Part shown: positions 25,801-39,500 of the stretch, in pieces
Layout: each line of letters begins with the position of its first letter
Position numbering within the stretch: position 1 is the first letter of the stretch
Source of the DNA: Trichoplax sp. H2
Lineage: Eukaryota; Placozoa; Uniplacotomia; Trichoplacea
NCBI GenBank assembly: GCA_003344405.1
Contig: NOWV01000118.1
Location: 172,697-236,696 of the forward strand
Length of the DNA: 64,000 nucleotides
Direction of reading: 5' to 3'
Made by a program: the position numbers and the translations under genes
The notes under the pieces: generated by a model
Told to the model about the DNA's origin: nothing
The model's input: only the letters and a program-made list of their open reading frames with translations
The model's database searches: none

Positions 25801-26534
25801 TGCAGATTGTTGCTAATACAGTTGCAGTGAGCATAAAAATTAACATTAGATTGCTAATAATATGATAAGGAGAAAGTTGTTGTCTCTCTATTTTTTCTAT
25901 CCAATCAATTGGCTGTGGATAAATTATCATACAGTTCTTTCTACTTTTAGCATGAATAGTAATAGCAGATACGTAATCATCATAGTAATAATGACAACAA
26001 CAACAAACATCAACAATTTAAAAAATTGACTACTATGATGTCATTCGAAGAATATCTATGGTTATTGATCAAGTGTTGATAGTACCATAATGAGAAAACA
26101 GTATGATTAAAGAGATAAAATAATAATTTGAGGAACGCAATGCCTTGGCAATACAATGTCATTATAAAATTAACCTTAATCCGTAAAGATCATAAAGTAA
26201 TTAGTAATCAACTGAACTATTTTCTGCAATAATAAATAATAATTTAGGCAATAACAGCACAATATTATGATAAAACGTGATCGTAATAGAAGACAGGGTC
26301 AAATTGATTGTCAGCAACATCCGACATAGACATCCAGTACGCAATAGACAGAATATTCAATAAATAATGATTATTTATGATTTTGGGCTTGGTACAGACT
26401 GACTTTGAATATCGACTGGAGTTACTATCGTCATCATCATGAAAATAATTATAGAACGAAGAAATATCAATAACAAAAACAAGTTGATCTAATACATTAT
26501 TAACCAAATATTAATAAGATATTTCTCTACTTGG

Positions 26535-26605
26535 TTACTTTATCCAATACCGCCATTATTGTCAGTAATAACGACGATGGAGGTATTGTAAATTGGATAA
26601 GGTAA
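26535..26605. repeat. Inverted repeat
   Basis: The arm around 26535-26555 (ttactttatccaataccgcca) pairs with the arm around 26578-26605 (tggaggtattg followed by aattggataaggtaa) with a small bulge. It ends at the start of the ORF at 26593. Confidence 0.6.
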
Positions 26606-26835
26606 ACAAAATAAGAAATCTTCAATTTAATAATTTTTGTATGTATCTTATTATGACGCAATACAGACTAGTTAAAGTTTCAACAGTAGCTGAATTCACC
26701 GCCGTAAACAACGACTTATTAAATATGCACAAGGTGTTTGTCATAGCCATGACGAGACTCTATACCAGTTACTGTATGATTTTAATAAGATTACGTGATC
26801 GTGCCATGACTAAGTTTTATACAGTGATAACGTAA
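26593..26835 (+). CDS. Possible small ORF, unrecognised
   Basis: An 80-codon open frame, one of the longest in the gene-poor region. The second half (V-S-T-V-A-E-F-T-A-V-N-N-D-L-L-N, then MHKVFVIAMTRLYTSY) looks protein-like. It starts in the right arm of an inverted repeat, has no evident splice partner and matches no family I know. It may be chance. Confidence 0.15.
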   Translation: MDKVNKIRNLQFNNFCMYLIMTQYRLVKVSTVAEFTAVNNDLLNMHKVFVIAMTRLYTSYCMILIRLRDRAMTKFYTVIT

Positions 26836-28372
26836 TAGAAATAAGAATTGGAAATCATATTTATATAATTATTACTTATACATTCTTATCCACTAAGACC
26901 ATGTACTCCTATCATAACGATCAGTAACCGATACGATGATGCATTACATAAAGATTTCCACCTAGTAGTTGAGTTAATACACAATATTTTAAAGATAGTT
27001 TACCCATTCAAATAAGTATAATTCATCCAAACTATAGCGATCTAAACCTTAGATATGATAGCAGTAGCATGCTAAGTGAATGATTAATCTTACGTTTCTT
27101 ATTATGAAATACTAACACAAAGCAAATTTACATAAATATTTTGCTGATATAAATCTTTATCATAAATCTACGGCTTAGGGTAGAGAAAGATATAGTTCAA
27201 GATAGTGATTGTTGCTTAAAGGCCACTATTGACTAATATAATCTAATTAATAAATTGTATCCAACATATAGCATTACCGCAATTAAAAAACTCAATTATC
27301 AAGTTCGTTTCCCTCTTAATATAATTTTATACTCCAAAAAGAATACATTCTTCAACGCTCCAATTTATATCTTCAATATTACGTTCGAAGATTATGCTCT
27401 TTTTAGACTGGATAAAGGGGACTTGCGGTTAAATAATCGCTCTTAATGTCCAATAAAGTGCTAAGTAACGGCAGTACTAAGTAGTAAGAAATGAATATTA
27501 AAATAGACATTCTATTCGGTTCATACTGTATTATCAAGAATGTGGATAGAACTCATAGACACTACCGCAACTAATATAATTCCTTCTATATCCACCATCG
27601 ATGATTTCTTCTTCTATTCATTTACTAGATAAAGATGCTAATTCCCATAGCAACCATGTATTGATAAATTAGCTTATACTACAGTATTTCATTGAATCAA
27701 TACCCAGTATAAAATAAAGTTAAATTTATTTTTGCGTTGAATGCAGTATCATTATGGGAACTAGTATTCATAATTGTATCGTATTTAAATTAAGAAATTA
27801 AGACAGAATATTGTAAAGAGATTTATCAATGCTGCGACAAATTCAGTTACGAATAACTTGGATGGTCAAAATGTAAGCAGAATAGAGAAGAAGGAATTAT
27901 GTATAAGTGATGTCAAACATAGCTTTAAGAATAATAATACCACAATAACAGATTGGTATTAACGGGAAATTAGTACTTCCCCATCTATTATTAAACTAGC
28001 ATGCTTTCTTATTTACAACAGGATCATGCTTAAAGCTTTATGGCCTGGCCCTATTCTTTCGATAATAACATCCAAATATCCCATTACTTTTACTATATGA
28101 CAGTTAAATACGTAAAGCCAATACACCTAAAAAAATCGATATTATCCTGTACTTATCATAACTAACTGTAATCAATTTTTAAAATCAAGTAAAATTTAAG
28201 CTCAATTAAAAAAAAATACACCCGTAGACACAACAGGAAATAGTTGAAATAATCAATTAGAATAAAATATCAACGTAGCTTGTGAGTAGGTTAAATATTT
28301 AATAGCAACGAGACAATACTTCAACTCCAGACGAAACATTATGGCCTTAATTTAAGAAGCTTAATAAAGCAT

Positions 28373-28945
28373 TAATGCTTAGTATTTACTCAGAATTGTT
28401 AACCGATCTTACTGGATTATAAATTATACACAACAGCTACTATCTATTCAGATATGAAATCATTGTCATAATGTATTGAAACACAAGACATTAGTCATAT
28501 AAGTCAGAATGTTTAGATTGCAATTTGGCTGAATAGAACAACACTGTTGTGCAAGATTGCATGGCAGCGTGCTTAGTATTTACCCAAGGTTATAAGCCAA
28601 CTTTACTAAATTATTGCTTATACATAATATAATTGCCACGATCTGTTCAGATAAGAAATTATTGTCATAAAGGAGTTAAATACAAGACATTTGTTATATT
28701 GGTCAGAATGTCAAGATTACGATTTCAATGGATACAATAAAATGCGCTGTTGTGCAGGATTGTAAAATAGTATGCTTGGTATTTATCCAGATTATTAATT
28801 GATCTGAATATTATGTAGCTTAAACATAACAACTGCGGTACTATCTGTCCAGATAGGAAATCTTTTTCATAATATTGTGAAACAGAAAATATTATTCATA
28901 TTGGCCAAAATGTCAAGATTGCGATTTTAGTGAATAGGATCATAC
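28373..28945 (+). repeat. Three-copy tandem repeat (~190 bp)
   Basis: Copies at about 28373-28567, 28568-28765 and 28766-28945 share 'tgcttagtatttac.ca', 'actatct.ttcagata.gaaat.attgtcat', 'acacaagacatt.gt.atat..gtcagaatgt' and 'aagattgcgattt'. Confidence 0.75.
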
Positions 28946-29053
28946 ATCTAAATTGTGACATCTTGTCATTTAGGATATTATTAGTTTATAATAAATCTCA
29001 TTGTTGTTACAACAAACTGACAAGATATATCCTGCTCTTCCATTTCTCCGCAG

Positions 29054-29169
29054 TAAACAGTAAACACCCCTCTAAATTTAACTACGTCGGATACCAGCAA
29101 TTCCGGTATACCAGATTACTGATCGGTACCTGGCAAAAGCGTGTATTATTTTTTGAGATAATGAACTAA
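29054..29169 (+). CDS. Possible terminal exon, unrecognised
   Basis: A very strong acceptor (a pyrimidine tract of about 25 nt ending ttctccgcag at 29053) is followed by a single open frame to TAA. After two leftover bases the frame includes FNYVGYQQF and YTRLLIGTWQKR. The region is GC-richer than its surroundings. The pattern vaguely recalls the ligand-binding regions of class C receptors, but that is speculation. Upstream exons were not found. Confidence 0.3.
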
Positions 29170-29700
29170 TAAGTGTATGTACACAAAGAAGCTTACAAAA
29201 AATACTTAAAAAATATCCTGATGTTTCATTACGGTAAGCACAAGTATGACAGTAAAATAATATAGCATAGATGTAATTTGATCTATTTTTAAAATTAGCA
29301 TAAAACAAATAAGAAGAATACATCGAATAACAATGACTATGAAGTATTGATTGCCAATGATAAAAGATGGTGTGCTACGACCAGATATAGATTTTAAATT
29401 TGCAATTAGTTTTGCAGTACATCTATAATACGCATTTTTTGCATCGAGGTAGTAGTAATGATATGAATGAGCGTAGATGTAATTAGATCTATTCTAAAAG
29501 TTAGCGTAAACAAATGAGAAAGATATATCGAATAACAATTTAATGTTGAGGTAACTTATAAAGTATTGATTACCAGTTGTAAAAGATGCAACATGACGAC
29601 ATGAAATAGATTTTAGATTTACAATTGGCGTTACTTTACATCTATAATACCCGTCTTTACGTTGAGCAAGAATGACTTCTAGGTTAGTTACGTCAACACC
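29100..29700 (-). repeat. Tandem repeat (~200 bp), two clear copies and a weaker third
   Basis: Copies at 29467-29670 and 29266-29466 share 'gcgtagatgtaatt.gatctatt', 'aaacaaat.agaa', 'atcgaataacaat', 'aaagtattgattaccaa', 'aaaagatg', 'agattttaaatttgcaatt' and 'acatctataatac'. A weaker third segment reaches about 29100. Confidence 0.7.
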
Positions 29701-30298
29701 TCGCAATCGTATATTTTTTAGATAGGTATTAAGACTTGATTTTTGACAACTGGTATTTAAACAGGATAATTCTATTACAAATTATATAGTATACAAGTCT
29801 TCACGCTTTGCACTTAGTACATTATATTGTAGTGATCTCTTTACCGGAATAACGCAATACAGTAAATACCTAACGATCTGTCAGAAGTTTAGAGCCGTGA
29901 TATATACGTACATTTTATTTTCTAGCATTGAAATACACTATAAAGATTCTAATAGACTGATCACTACTCTATGCATCCTTGAGACCATAAGAATACGACG
30001 AGCAGTATTCGAGTAAAAACAATTTGGTCTCTTATTTTCTCACACGGTAATAAAAAAAATTTTTAATTCCTATACTAATGTTAACCCATTTTTGTTTGTA
30101 TTGAAGATTTAAGAGGTGTTGTAGCACTCACTGAGTGCTTTAAGAAAATTTATAATACTATTAAATGAGCATCAACATATTCAATCAATTAACATACTGC
30201 AATTCCGACGTCTGTGCCTAAATTACATATCGTTTGCTAAGAAATATCTTATAAAAGTATAAATAGTAACAAAAAAGTTCTAGATGTCTTTTACTTAC

Positions 30299-30380
30299 CG
30301 GTACTTGATATAACGATTTGGAACAAGGAATTAAATTTCTATAGTATTCACACTTTTGGCAGCTGGCTGGGATGCCATTG
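30299..30380 (-). CDS. Possible internal exon, unrecognised
   Basis: 82 nt bracketed by a strong acceptor (tttctttctatttgctaaacag) and a perfect donor (gtaagt). Only one frame is open; after one leftover base it reads NGIPASCQKCEYYRN and then LIPCSKSLYQVP, ending in phase 0. The Cys-x-x-Cys spacing suggests an extracellular module, but I do not recognise it. No adjoining exon was assembled. Confidence 0.3.
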
Positions 30381-32349
30381 CTGTTTAGCAAATAGAAAGA
30401 AAAAGTAATACACATTCAATGAAAGCCAGTATCATTCATGAACTTAATATTGATCTCTCATTATCGTATAATTCGCATTTGAATTTAGTTTAATTAATAG
30501 AAAAATTAGCTAGTAACTGATGTTAGCATACAAAACCCTAAATTGAAACTATCTATAAAATCCTATAAATAAATCTTAATAAATACTAAAATTTAACAAG
30601 ATCACGTCGCGGTAAAATAATTGCTAGGAATATGAAAACTACATTTTTACCGATAGACTATCATAGGTAGGACTAGTAACAGCTAAAAACGAAAAAGGCA
30701 ATTAAAAACGCCATTTTTCTCTAATATTACAAAATTCTTCAGAATTAATTCGCGACTTCATCATTTATTAATTACAAAAGTCATGAGGCAATTACTCAAA
30801 TGAGTACAATATAAATAATTTAATAGTATGACTACTGAAGATAATAATCATCAGCAAATATTACGAAAACAGGTCGAAAGGTCAATAAATTTCAGCAACC
30901 CATTAGTTTCGGTAATTTCGTATCAGTAACTCATTTAGGCTTATCAAAAAATAAACGCCTAATATTACATTATGTGACGTTAAATTCATCTTTAAATGCT
31001 AAAATTAATACGTAAACTATATCATAAACATAGTTACTTAAAGACATAATATTAATAAAAGAATCTAGTAGATGCTAGCAGACATAACTTTTAATTTCTC
31101 GTTATATCTAAAATGGTCAAGCATTTACTTGACCTCATTCCCAATAACCCGTAATTGCGAGAAATCCTCTGCAATCACCTAACGTGATAGTATTGAACAA
31201 ATTCAATGAAAGATTGTTATTGTAGATAATATCGAAAATATTTATATAGTGCTATAACTGTCATTTGAAGGGTTATCAAAGCAAAATAGCAACTAACATA
31301 TCCGTATTTGCAAACCCCTGTCCCCTTGTTTTTGATCGTTGCATGAAGCCTTTCCTATAATCGATTTTCATTAGATATGCTAAATTTGTTCAATTTTATA
31401 TATATGCGGGATATTTAGAAATTGAAAATAATCTAATTGATGACTAATGGATCGATATTGCTGCTAGTGAAATTTACGTTGCAGTTATCCAAAATATTAA
31501 ATTAACTGCAATTTTGATTCGATACACTGTATGTTAAAATTTTGATAAAGATAATTCTGATAATTAATCTGATGCAAGTTTTCAATTCACCTCTTTACAT
31601 ACAAAATTGATCGATTATCTTTCGCCACCTTAGTCCAATTTAATAGCTCTGATGACTTTTTCCGGGAGATATAAATCGTATGCTAATTTGCAACATATTT
31701 TGAAGTATTTGAGCTAAATTAAGCTAGTAAAAGTAGTAAATGAGTTTAATCTGCATAATCTAATGTTATGTACTGACGTAACTCTGTTGCTCGGCTAAAA
31801 ACCTTATATAAGAATATAAAGATACAGTCTAGCAATATTAATACTAGTGCTACCTGTTAGTGTAGTAAGTATTTTAATAGAAATAGCACTCAGGTATATG
31901 TCTCCTCGCAATAATTAATAAATTATAAGCGTTTTGTCTAGATTAAAATTGCCGAAAATTCCATTGTGAAACATTTGCAATTAAATTGAATAGGTCATTA
32001 CCAGTTGAAGTATATCAAGTGCAGCTGTCATGATAAATTACACTATAAATAAAATAAAATTTACCTTTACAATTATTATAATGAAATGAGCTTGTGGAAA
32101 CACATATTCAAATACTAATATAAAAGTCTATCTATAATTAGACATCCTTTTAAATATTAATCATAGTGAAGTTTATTCTTGAGATTATCACTACTTCATT
32201 TTGTTAAATATTCATGCCATATCTGATATCAACAGAATAGAATTTTAACATCATAACTATACCTAACTCTATTCGAATAATAATAAGATCTTATTTATTG
32301 AGCGACCTATTATGAAAATTAATAAGCTATTTTGACTTGTAATCAATGA

Positions 32350-32730
32350 CCTTAATGTTACTTTGTAAAAACTCACTAAACCTAATGATAATTTTACTGA
32401 ATTGTAATATATCTATTCATTCCATCATTCATCACCTTATTTTATTTGAAAATAATAGTATGATGTTGCTAGAATCCGTAATATTTATAGCTGAAAATAA
32501 ATTGGAGTATAGTGTAAGTTATCAATAACTTATTTTAACTCGAGAATATTTCGTTTAAACTAAACATAATCTAATAATATTTTATTGAACAGCGAAAAAA
32601 CATATTCATTTCATCTTCCGTCACTTTTTCTTCTTTAAAATTGACGGTCAAATATTGCCAGCATTCGCAATATCTATGCTTGAAAATTGATCAGTATATA
32701 GTGGAAGTCATCAATAGCTTTGTCACACCC
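32350..32730 (+). repeat. Two-copy tandem repeat (~195 bp)
   Basis: Copies at about 32365-32530 and 32558-32730 share 'aaac.taat.ataattttattgaa', 'atattcattccatc.tt..tcac.tt', 'gctag.at.cgtaatattta', 'ttgaaaat.aat..gtatatag' and 'agttatcaata'. Confidence 0.65.
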
Positions 32731-33548
32731 TCTAGGATATATATTAAAACTTTCATTATTTTATTCTACAATAAATTGTATGCGATATGGTCATCTAAGA
32801 TACTAATTAAAATGCAGGTGTATATGTTAAGCTATTCTATAAACTGTAAATGTTAATTTTATAAGAGTTTACAAGTATTTTGTTGGTGAGGCACAGCAAC
32901 ATTCAGACAATTACCGACTAACCTTGGCCTAACATGAAACGTGATGATAAAAAGGTCATTCGCTGTAATTATGACTCTAGTTGCTTATCCAGCTTAGATT
33001 TAAGATCGTGATCCATTTACAAATCATTCTACTTTACAATTTGTGATACTAGCAGTGACTCGATATTATTAAAATTAATTTGAAAATGAGTTATTCAATA
33101 ATAGAATGGAAGATTCATTGTAATCCAAGTAGTCTGATTATAATTATTGAGGTTTAAAATTCAGGAAATAATTGATGAGAAGCATTGTACTATCTTAATG
33201 ACCATAGCAACATTGCAATCATAATACGATGATCAAAGTAACATTCGTATGATTAGATAACTTCTCTAGCAACATTCATATACTACTTCAAACAATCAAT
33301 CTTACATATCTATACATAACCGTAACACTAAACCCCTTCGATTACCTTTCGATAACCTATCACCTTGATTGTAGAACTGATGCGTATTTTCTAATTCTGT
33401 ACAGTGTCTGGGCGATCAGAAACTTATGTTGTCACCATATTACTTCTTTGAACTATTTTGTTTGAAGAATTAAATTGTTCTGATAGGGTTTGGACTACGT
33501 TCGTAAAGCTCAACGTTTTACCTAATGTTGTGATTTGTAATTGTTGCT

Positions 33549-34118
33549 TGTCACGGTACAAACCACCGTGAAGAGTAAATGATTAAATTTAGTGTTTAAC
33601 ATTTATATATGGAGATAACTAATAATGACTTACAGTAAGAACTACAGTAGTTATTATTTTGTTACAGCAAATTATGCTGTATTGCAGTAAGAGTTCTCAT
33701 AAGGTAACTAATATTAATTGATGATAGTGTTATGTCCTGTAACGCTTGTGATGAATATCCTGAAGATATTGAATTATAGATGATACTATAAATAATTCTG
33801 CGTGTGGACATACTGTAGTCTAATTATCTAGAATCGTTCAGTAAAAGTCCAAAACTATGAATATTGTCTGTATTAATTTAACTATCCAAATATGAGCTAA
33901 ATTTCGTGAACTGTTATGACTCTTACATGATAGCTGCTGCCGAAGGGTATTTAAGCTCTGCAGATAGTTGAATAAAAGAAGAATTTTTTAGTTGTTTTAA
34001 CGTAGAAGCAAAGGCATCTAAATTCTTGTGAGGTCGTTAAGGGATACTGAATCCCGGAGACTATAGTAATTTAGAGATTTGTTTTACGCTATCTTTGCCA
34101 TGACGTTGGTTTGTGACA
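33549..34118 (-). mobile_element. LTR-like or MITE-like insertion, copy B (570 bp)
   Basis: The ends on the plus strand are TGTCACGGTACAAACC and GGTTTGTGACA, so the termini are inverted TGTCAC...GTGACA. It is flanked by perfect 5-bp direct repeats, TTGCT at 33544-33548 and 34119-34123. In reverse orientation it matches copy A (3979-4420), including a shared block with 'agtctccgggattcagtatc' and 'ttttattcaacta'. Small hairpins occur at the termini. No coding sequence is seen. Confidence 0.7.
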
Positions 34119-35691
34119 TTGCTATATCAGCGTAATCGCCAGATGATGACTGTCACCATCGGTAAAAATTTCGTTGTTCCCGATTTAATATTACAGTGTA
34201 ATTATACGAGATACATGTGACCTGCTAGAAATTGGTTTAGAAACTGCTAATTAATAAAGAAGCTTAACCGTAAGTATATAAAGTTAGTCAGAATATTTCG
34301 AGCAATTAGCTAATACCGCGGTAGATCTAGGTATTTGCTGATTCATGTATGCAATACAGTAGGACCCCATATTGCCCGTGTTGCACCTAACAGTAAAGAA
34401 GAGATTGCAGCCTAGCAATTCCTTCGCACGTAGTATTTATAGGATCAAGTCTTTCGGTAATGTAATTTTTTCATTATGCTTCTATATGAATTCGAGAAAA
34501 TATGCATAATACCTATTCAGTTAAAGAACTTAGAGAGGAGCATTTTGGTAAAATGATTATATGGTGTCATATTGAATCGTAGTCTCAGAGGAATACCTAT
34601 TCAAATTATTAGTAAATGTGATCTTAATTGGTCGATTAAGATTAATTTTTCGTGATATATTAATACAATAAAAGCCATATTTATAGATAGGTAGTTACCT
34701 ATGATACATTTTTAAATTAAAATTAAATATTCTGATAGACTTTCAAAAGGAGTATGAATAATGAAGTGTAGTAATTTAATCTGAAAATATCACGTATTAA
34801 AAGCTGCGTTGGTATCTTACACAAAGTAATCTTTGCAATGAAAGCAAGATGATTATTGTCAAAAATAATTGAATAATTGATGCCACTGTTAATATTATAA
34901 CGGATAATCGAGCGATCAGACGACGTTTGATAAAATTAATCTCGCCTAGCATGGATTCAATGACTTTATGTAATTTAATGTCTTGTACAATCAAAAAATA
35001 GGCTCATAAGATATAGTATAGTATGTATATTAATAAACATGGTATTAATAATGCAGTTTTTCACCATATCAAAGTTATTTAAAGCAAACGTAAATCGATA
35101 TAAGTAGTATCTAGGATGTGTGATCACGATATAAAGCAAATATTACTAATTCACAAGTCATACTAACAAGAATAGATTGAATAAAGTTGTCCTAGTTTAA
35201 ACTATCCCCAGTTTATTAATAAAGCATGAAACTGATAATTCGATCGGATAACTAATTCATCTGTCAAAATGATGCAGTAACTAATAAAGTAACAATTTCT
35301 TTCCAAGGATTTACTATTCAGCCCTGGAGTATAAACTCACGTAACTCGTTAAAAAAATCCTTGATAGAGCTCCTGAATTTATTACATGAACCAGTAGTAA
35401 ACTATAAAGTCTTTGGGCTATGTTGAAGTATTCTACACTTATCTTTGCTTAGAAATGAGTTTCCCGGATATAATCTCACACCAATGCCACGAAGTGACTT
35501 TTGTAGACTAACGTTTAATCGCTTATCTTATTTTCGTTAGATAACATGATTTTGATAATACTGCTATCTGTGGCAATATACATAATTTTATAGAGAACTG
35601 CACAATGTTATCTATTTTCTGGTAATTAATGTTTATGCAGATTTACTATTAAACTGGCTGATTTTTTACGAAGGTTTAGATTCAGTTTTGT

Positions 35692-36333
35692 CTATATTAA
35701 CAATCGGGATCGTCCATTTTTTGAGTCTTTCTGCTGGTGCAGTGGATATCGGGAGGACGAACTTTCTACTAGACTCGTAACATAATAATTTCTTGTAGTT
35801 GCGGTAATTTCCTCAATACAAGTCCCAATTGGCAATATAATATATACAACAGCTGTTTATGACTTTTGGATTAAGTTTAGAAAGCGATTGAAAGCATGCC
35901 TATTATCACAATTTTCTACAATAAATACTGCTTTAACAAATTTGGGCCATCTGCAAGTTAGTGCAGTAGTATCAGGATCATAATTATCCGAAAATGAATT
36001 AACAATAAAATTTATCTAATCCATTGATATATTTAAAATTATTTAATAAAATACCAGGGCAGATTATACCCCATTATTATGCGAAATCTATTAAAAACGT
36101 TATTAATCACAATTGAACATTCATCTCTAATTTAAGTCATAACCTTAACCCCCAAAAGACGATTAATTATCTCACGTATAGTAATGGATATTTGATTCTT
36201 CCGTTCAATAATTTCCAAGTCTGTACTAAAACATTTTTATTTAATTCTGTGGGCAAAAACCTAACTTGCTTGTAATATTATCAACTTTTAAATTCGCCCT
36301 AGAAGATATTATTCCTGAAGGTGAATAAGGCAT
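35692..36333 (-). CDS. Candidate four-exon gene for a 116-residue protein, unrecognised
   Basis: Four exons on the minus strand join in phase: 36261-36333 (ATG start), 36150-36220, 35929-36015 and 35692-35811 (TAG stop), giving 116 residues. The start reads MPYSPSGIISSRANLKVDN, the middle contains SKLDLEIIERKNQISITIRE, and the C-terminal tail is Ser/Arg/Lys-rich with VESSSSRYPLHQQKDS. The last exon is clearly GC-richer than its surroundings. Weak points: the first intron would be only 40 nt, two donors (gttttt, gttaag) are poor, and I recognise no domain. In the last exon a second frame is also open. Confidence 0.35.
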
Positions 36334-36344
36334 AGTTCAAACAA

Positions 36345-36570
36345 GTAAAGATATAAGCGATTCTTGAGCCAGTCTACAGTAATAGCGCTGTGCAGGCATT
36401 ATTATTTCTGATAAAACAGGTAAAGATTAAAATTATTCTTTTGCTAGTCTAATGGAGCTGTGAAGTTACTATTACTTTAGACCGGACAAGGAAAGGCTAA
36501 AATCTTTCTTTTATTAGTCTAATAGAGCTGCAACACAGACATAATAGTATGCTGACACATTTGTTTCAGC
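36345..36570 (+). repeat. Tandem repeat (~90 bp), 2-3 copies
   Basis: Units share 'aaagattaaaattattcttttgctagtctaatggagctgtg.ag' and 'attattactt...a.aaaacaggtaa'. Located just upstream of the candidate gene at 35692-36333. Confidence 0.65.
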
Positions 36571-39500
36571 TTTCACGATCCTAATGGCGTGTTAGTTCGT
36601 AATTTTTCATAACTCGTACGACAACTTTTAGGCAATAACGTCAATTTCTATTTCATCAAGTAATGTGGTGCATTATTGGAAGTATCCAGCCCTTCCCGGA
36701 AATAGCCAATTCCCGGGATTGACTGTAACACATACATAAATTTCCATCTTGGCAATCCGTCAACAAGTACCTACATGTAGTGTTGATCACCCAAAAGCTC
36801 TACTAGTGGAGGTTTTACGTTTAAGGTAACATCATCAGAAGAAATATCATCTTGACAGAGTGATTGTGTTCTTATTATATCTAGCATGTAGCAGTCGCCA
36901 ACTATAATATCAATCAAGTAATAATAATTAATTAATTACTACATTGTACCCCTGTCATGGAATCATTGCCGATCAGGAAACCTAGAATTATTACATCACA
37001 TCTAGATGTGACACTGCTGTACGATTACTTTTACGTTTATTATTCATACATATATATGATAGAATGGAAAATTGTTTCTTATGAATCGAAAAATACTGTA
37101 CTGTATTCTCTGCTATTGGCATGATCGTATCTATCAGAATAGTTTGAAGAACAAAAATGGTAGGATTTTTTAAGATATTCTATATCCTCATCATCAATTT
37201 TAGATTTATAAAAATAATTGCATAGTTACACAAGTCAATAATTGTTTAGGTGGTAGAGTGAAAATGTCTCGATATAACATGCATAACCCTATTTTATTCA
37301 TTACGTATACCCAGTTGCCCTAACACATAAACTTTTAATAAATGTATAATTTTCAAAATAGTTTAATAAAAACATTCTTGACTAGTTACTTTAATTCTCT
37401 TATCGAACTTTTAATTATAAAATACAGAGAATACCAATTAATAAGTAAGCGCTAATCCTTCGGTTCATTGACATTCCTATCAATGACGAAATAAAGGGAG
37501 GAGATTGATCTCAAATTTGATCTATTATGGCGGTAACTCCTAAGATAGATGCATTACTTGCAGCAAAAAGTCTTTAAGTGACCAAAACTTCAAATATTCA
37601 CCGTCATCATTACGTGCCATTAATACGAAACTATCTTTATAGCTTCTATTTACCAGCAACTATTGGCTAAAAATTTCACGGTACAACTATTTTTAGATAT
37701 TAAATTATTCAGACACGACAATTTTACTGTATTTACAAGCTGTACCCGTACTAAGGGATGTCGCATTGTATTTCTATTTAAAAGGCGTAAGGTAGACCTT
37801 ATTTTATTAGCTATCTACACCCAACTCTATTATTAGCATATGAGTTAAATGAAAGATTTACCGATTAAATACAGTAGCGCTATTTATTAAACAATTATCC
37901 TTGGAGCATTCATTAAAGTTCATCTGAAATTAACTTTCGACTTTTTACAACACAAGTTTAGATCGTCATAATAAGCTTCTACATGACGTAAGTCTAATTT
38001 ACATCGATTATCAAGATGTTGCCCAACAGTTGCTATTATGATCGTTTTAAAAAATATCGTTAACTATTTTTGTCATCTGTCAAATTAAATGGTAGGCGTA
38101 CAGACACAAAGTAAGAATTTGGGAAGAGGGTCAGGGACATTTTAACGGGTTACGAATAGCAACATGAACCAACCCATGACATGAAACGAACTTTAAATCT
38201 ACCTTAGGCTGTACTTGTCTCTTCAAGTAAGACAGAAGAAAAATTGATTATGTTATTTCCTTTAGTAAACTTTAGTGTAGCTATGTGCTATAAATTGAGA
38301 GTTACACTACGAAAAATAGATGATCAGATAGCATGTATGCTTGATATCTGATAATGTAAAGATGATAAATAGAGCAACAAAAAACGAAATGAGTATTAAT
38401 TCCTTTACAGAGGAAAAATTGACATAGTTATACAAACAAAAGACAAAAATGAATAATAATTCCTTTAGTAACTTACTAGGACGCAGGACGGCGCTTCCAT
38501 TTACGTCTTTTTAATTTACTAGCCATTCTAAGTTTTTCAAATTAACCATAGAAATAAAAAGCGTTAAGGGACATATTTTAAAGTATTTCGAACGAGATCA
38601 TATTGAAGATTTTAGGAACGAAAGAATATGTGTAAGCATCTTGATAAATTACTCATTAAACTATCCTTATTTATCCAAGATCTGCACAAATGAGTAGCAA
38701 GCCATTAGAATAAGTGAACGATACTCAGTTCTATTTGTAAATTTGTGTTAATTTTATACATTTATCATTTGTAAAGAGAAATAATTACGTACTTTCAGAA
38801 CAATCACTTAAGGAAAACGACGTAGGAGAAGTAATTAACTCAAGTTAATATCTTGTTGCGAAAAATTATCTACGGACATAATTTACACTGATCAGTTTAA
38901 AGTGAGACAATCACTAAAATATATTTTCGTTGAGGTATATCCTAAATATATGGAATCATTACATAAAACTAAAGTAATCAACACATTAGTGTCAAGAGTA
39001 CTATGACAAGGAACGATTTAAATGATCATTACCAGCAGATATATGATCTAACTATCATATCACTAGTGACAAATTTTATCATTTTATCATTTTTAGTATA
39101 TATTTCTACAGTACGTCTTCTTAAATAGCACAAAAACTAACAAACAATCTAACTTAAACAAGGGATTAAACATAGAATTAAAATAGGGAAGATGGAGATG
39201 GTAAGTAATTTCATAAAGGCGAGTAGATTTGTAAAGAATTGCGTATAGACTTAATTATCCGTATCGATATTAATTGACTGTTTCTCACAAGTTTAAGAAA
39301 ATAGAATATTGTCAGTTATCCTATGGCACTTAACAATTAATTGTAATAGAACGAGAATTTTTTGCCACGTAAATAAATTAGAGAGTCACTATTGCATAAA
39401 CCTACATTTTGATAGCGTTCGATTTGTACTTGCAAATAGAATTCTAAGTTGTAGTAATGGCGGGTATCAATTATAGTCTTATCATATAAGCCAGATCACG

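Larger units (their letters stand above)
15319..34120. other. Gene-poor region, left part
   Basis: No gene of known family was recognised. The stretch is AT-rich with six local tandem repeat arrays, several hairpins, an LTR-like insertion at its right end and a few exon-like islands, each listed separately. Strong splice-flanked islands (for example 21064-21098 and 29054-29169) suggest that some multi-exon genes exist here that I could not assemble. Confidence 0.4.

Noticed and set aside
29467-29706. Frame reading LEVILAQRKDGYYRCKV, resembling an Ig-domain strand
   Set aside because: It lies in a tandem repeat whose other copy is frameshifted in the same stretch, and no other Ig exon is nearby.
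37520-37580. Sequence resembling the conserved GGCGGTAACT...CCTAAG part of large-subunit rRNA
   Set aside because: Only a short partial match with no flanking rRNA helices; a coincidence.
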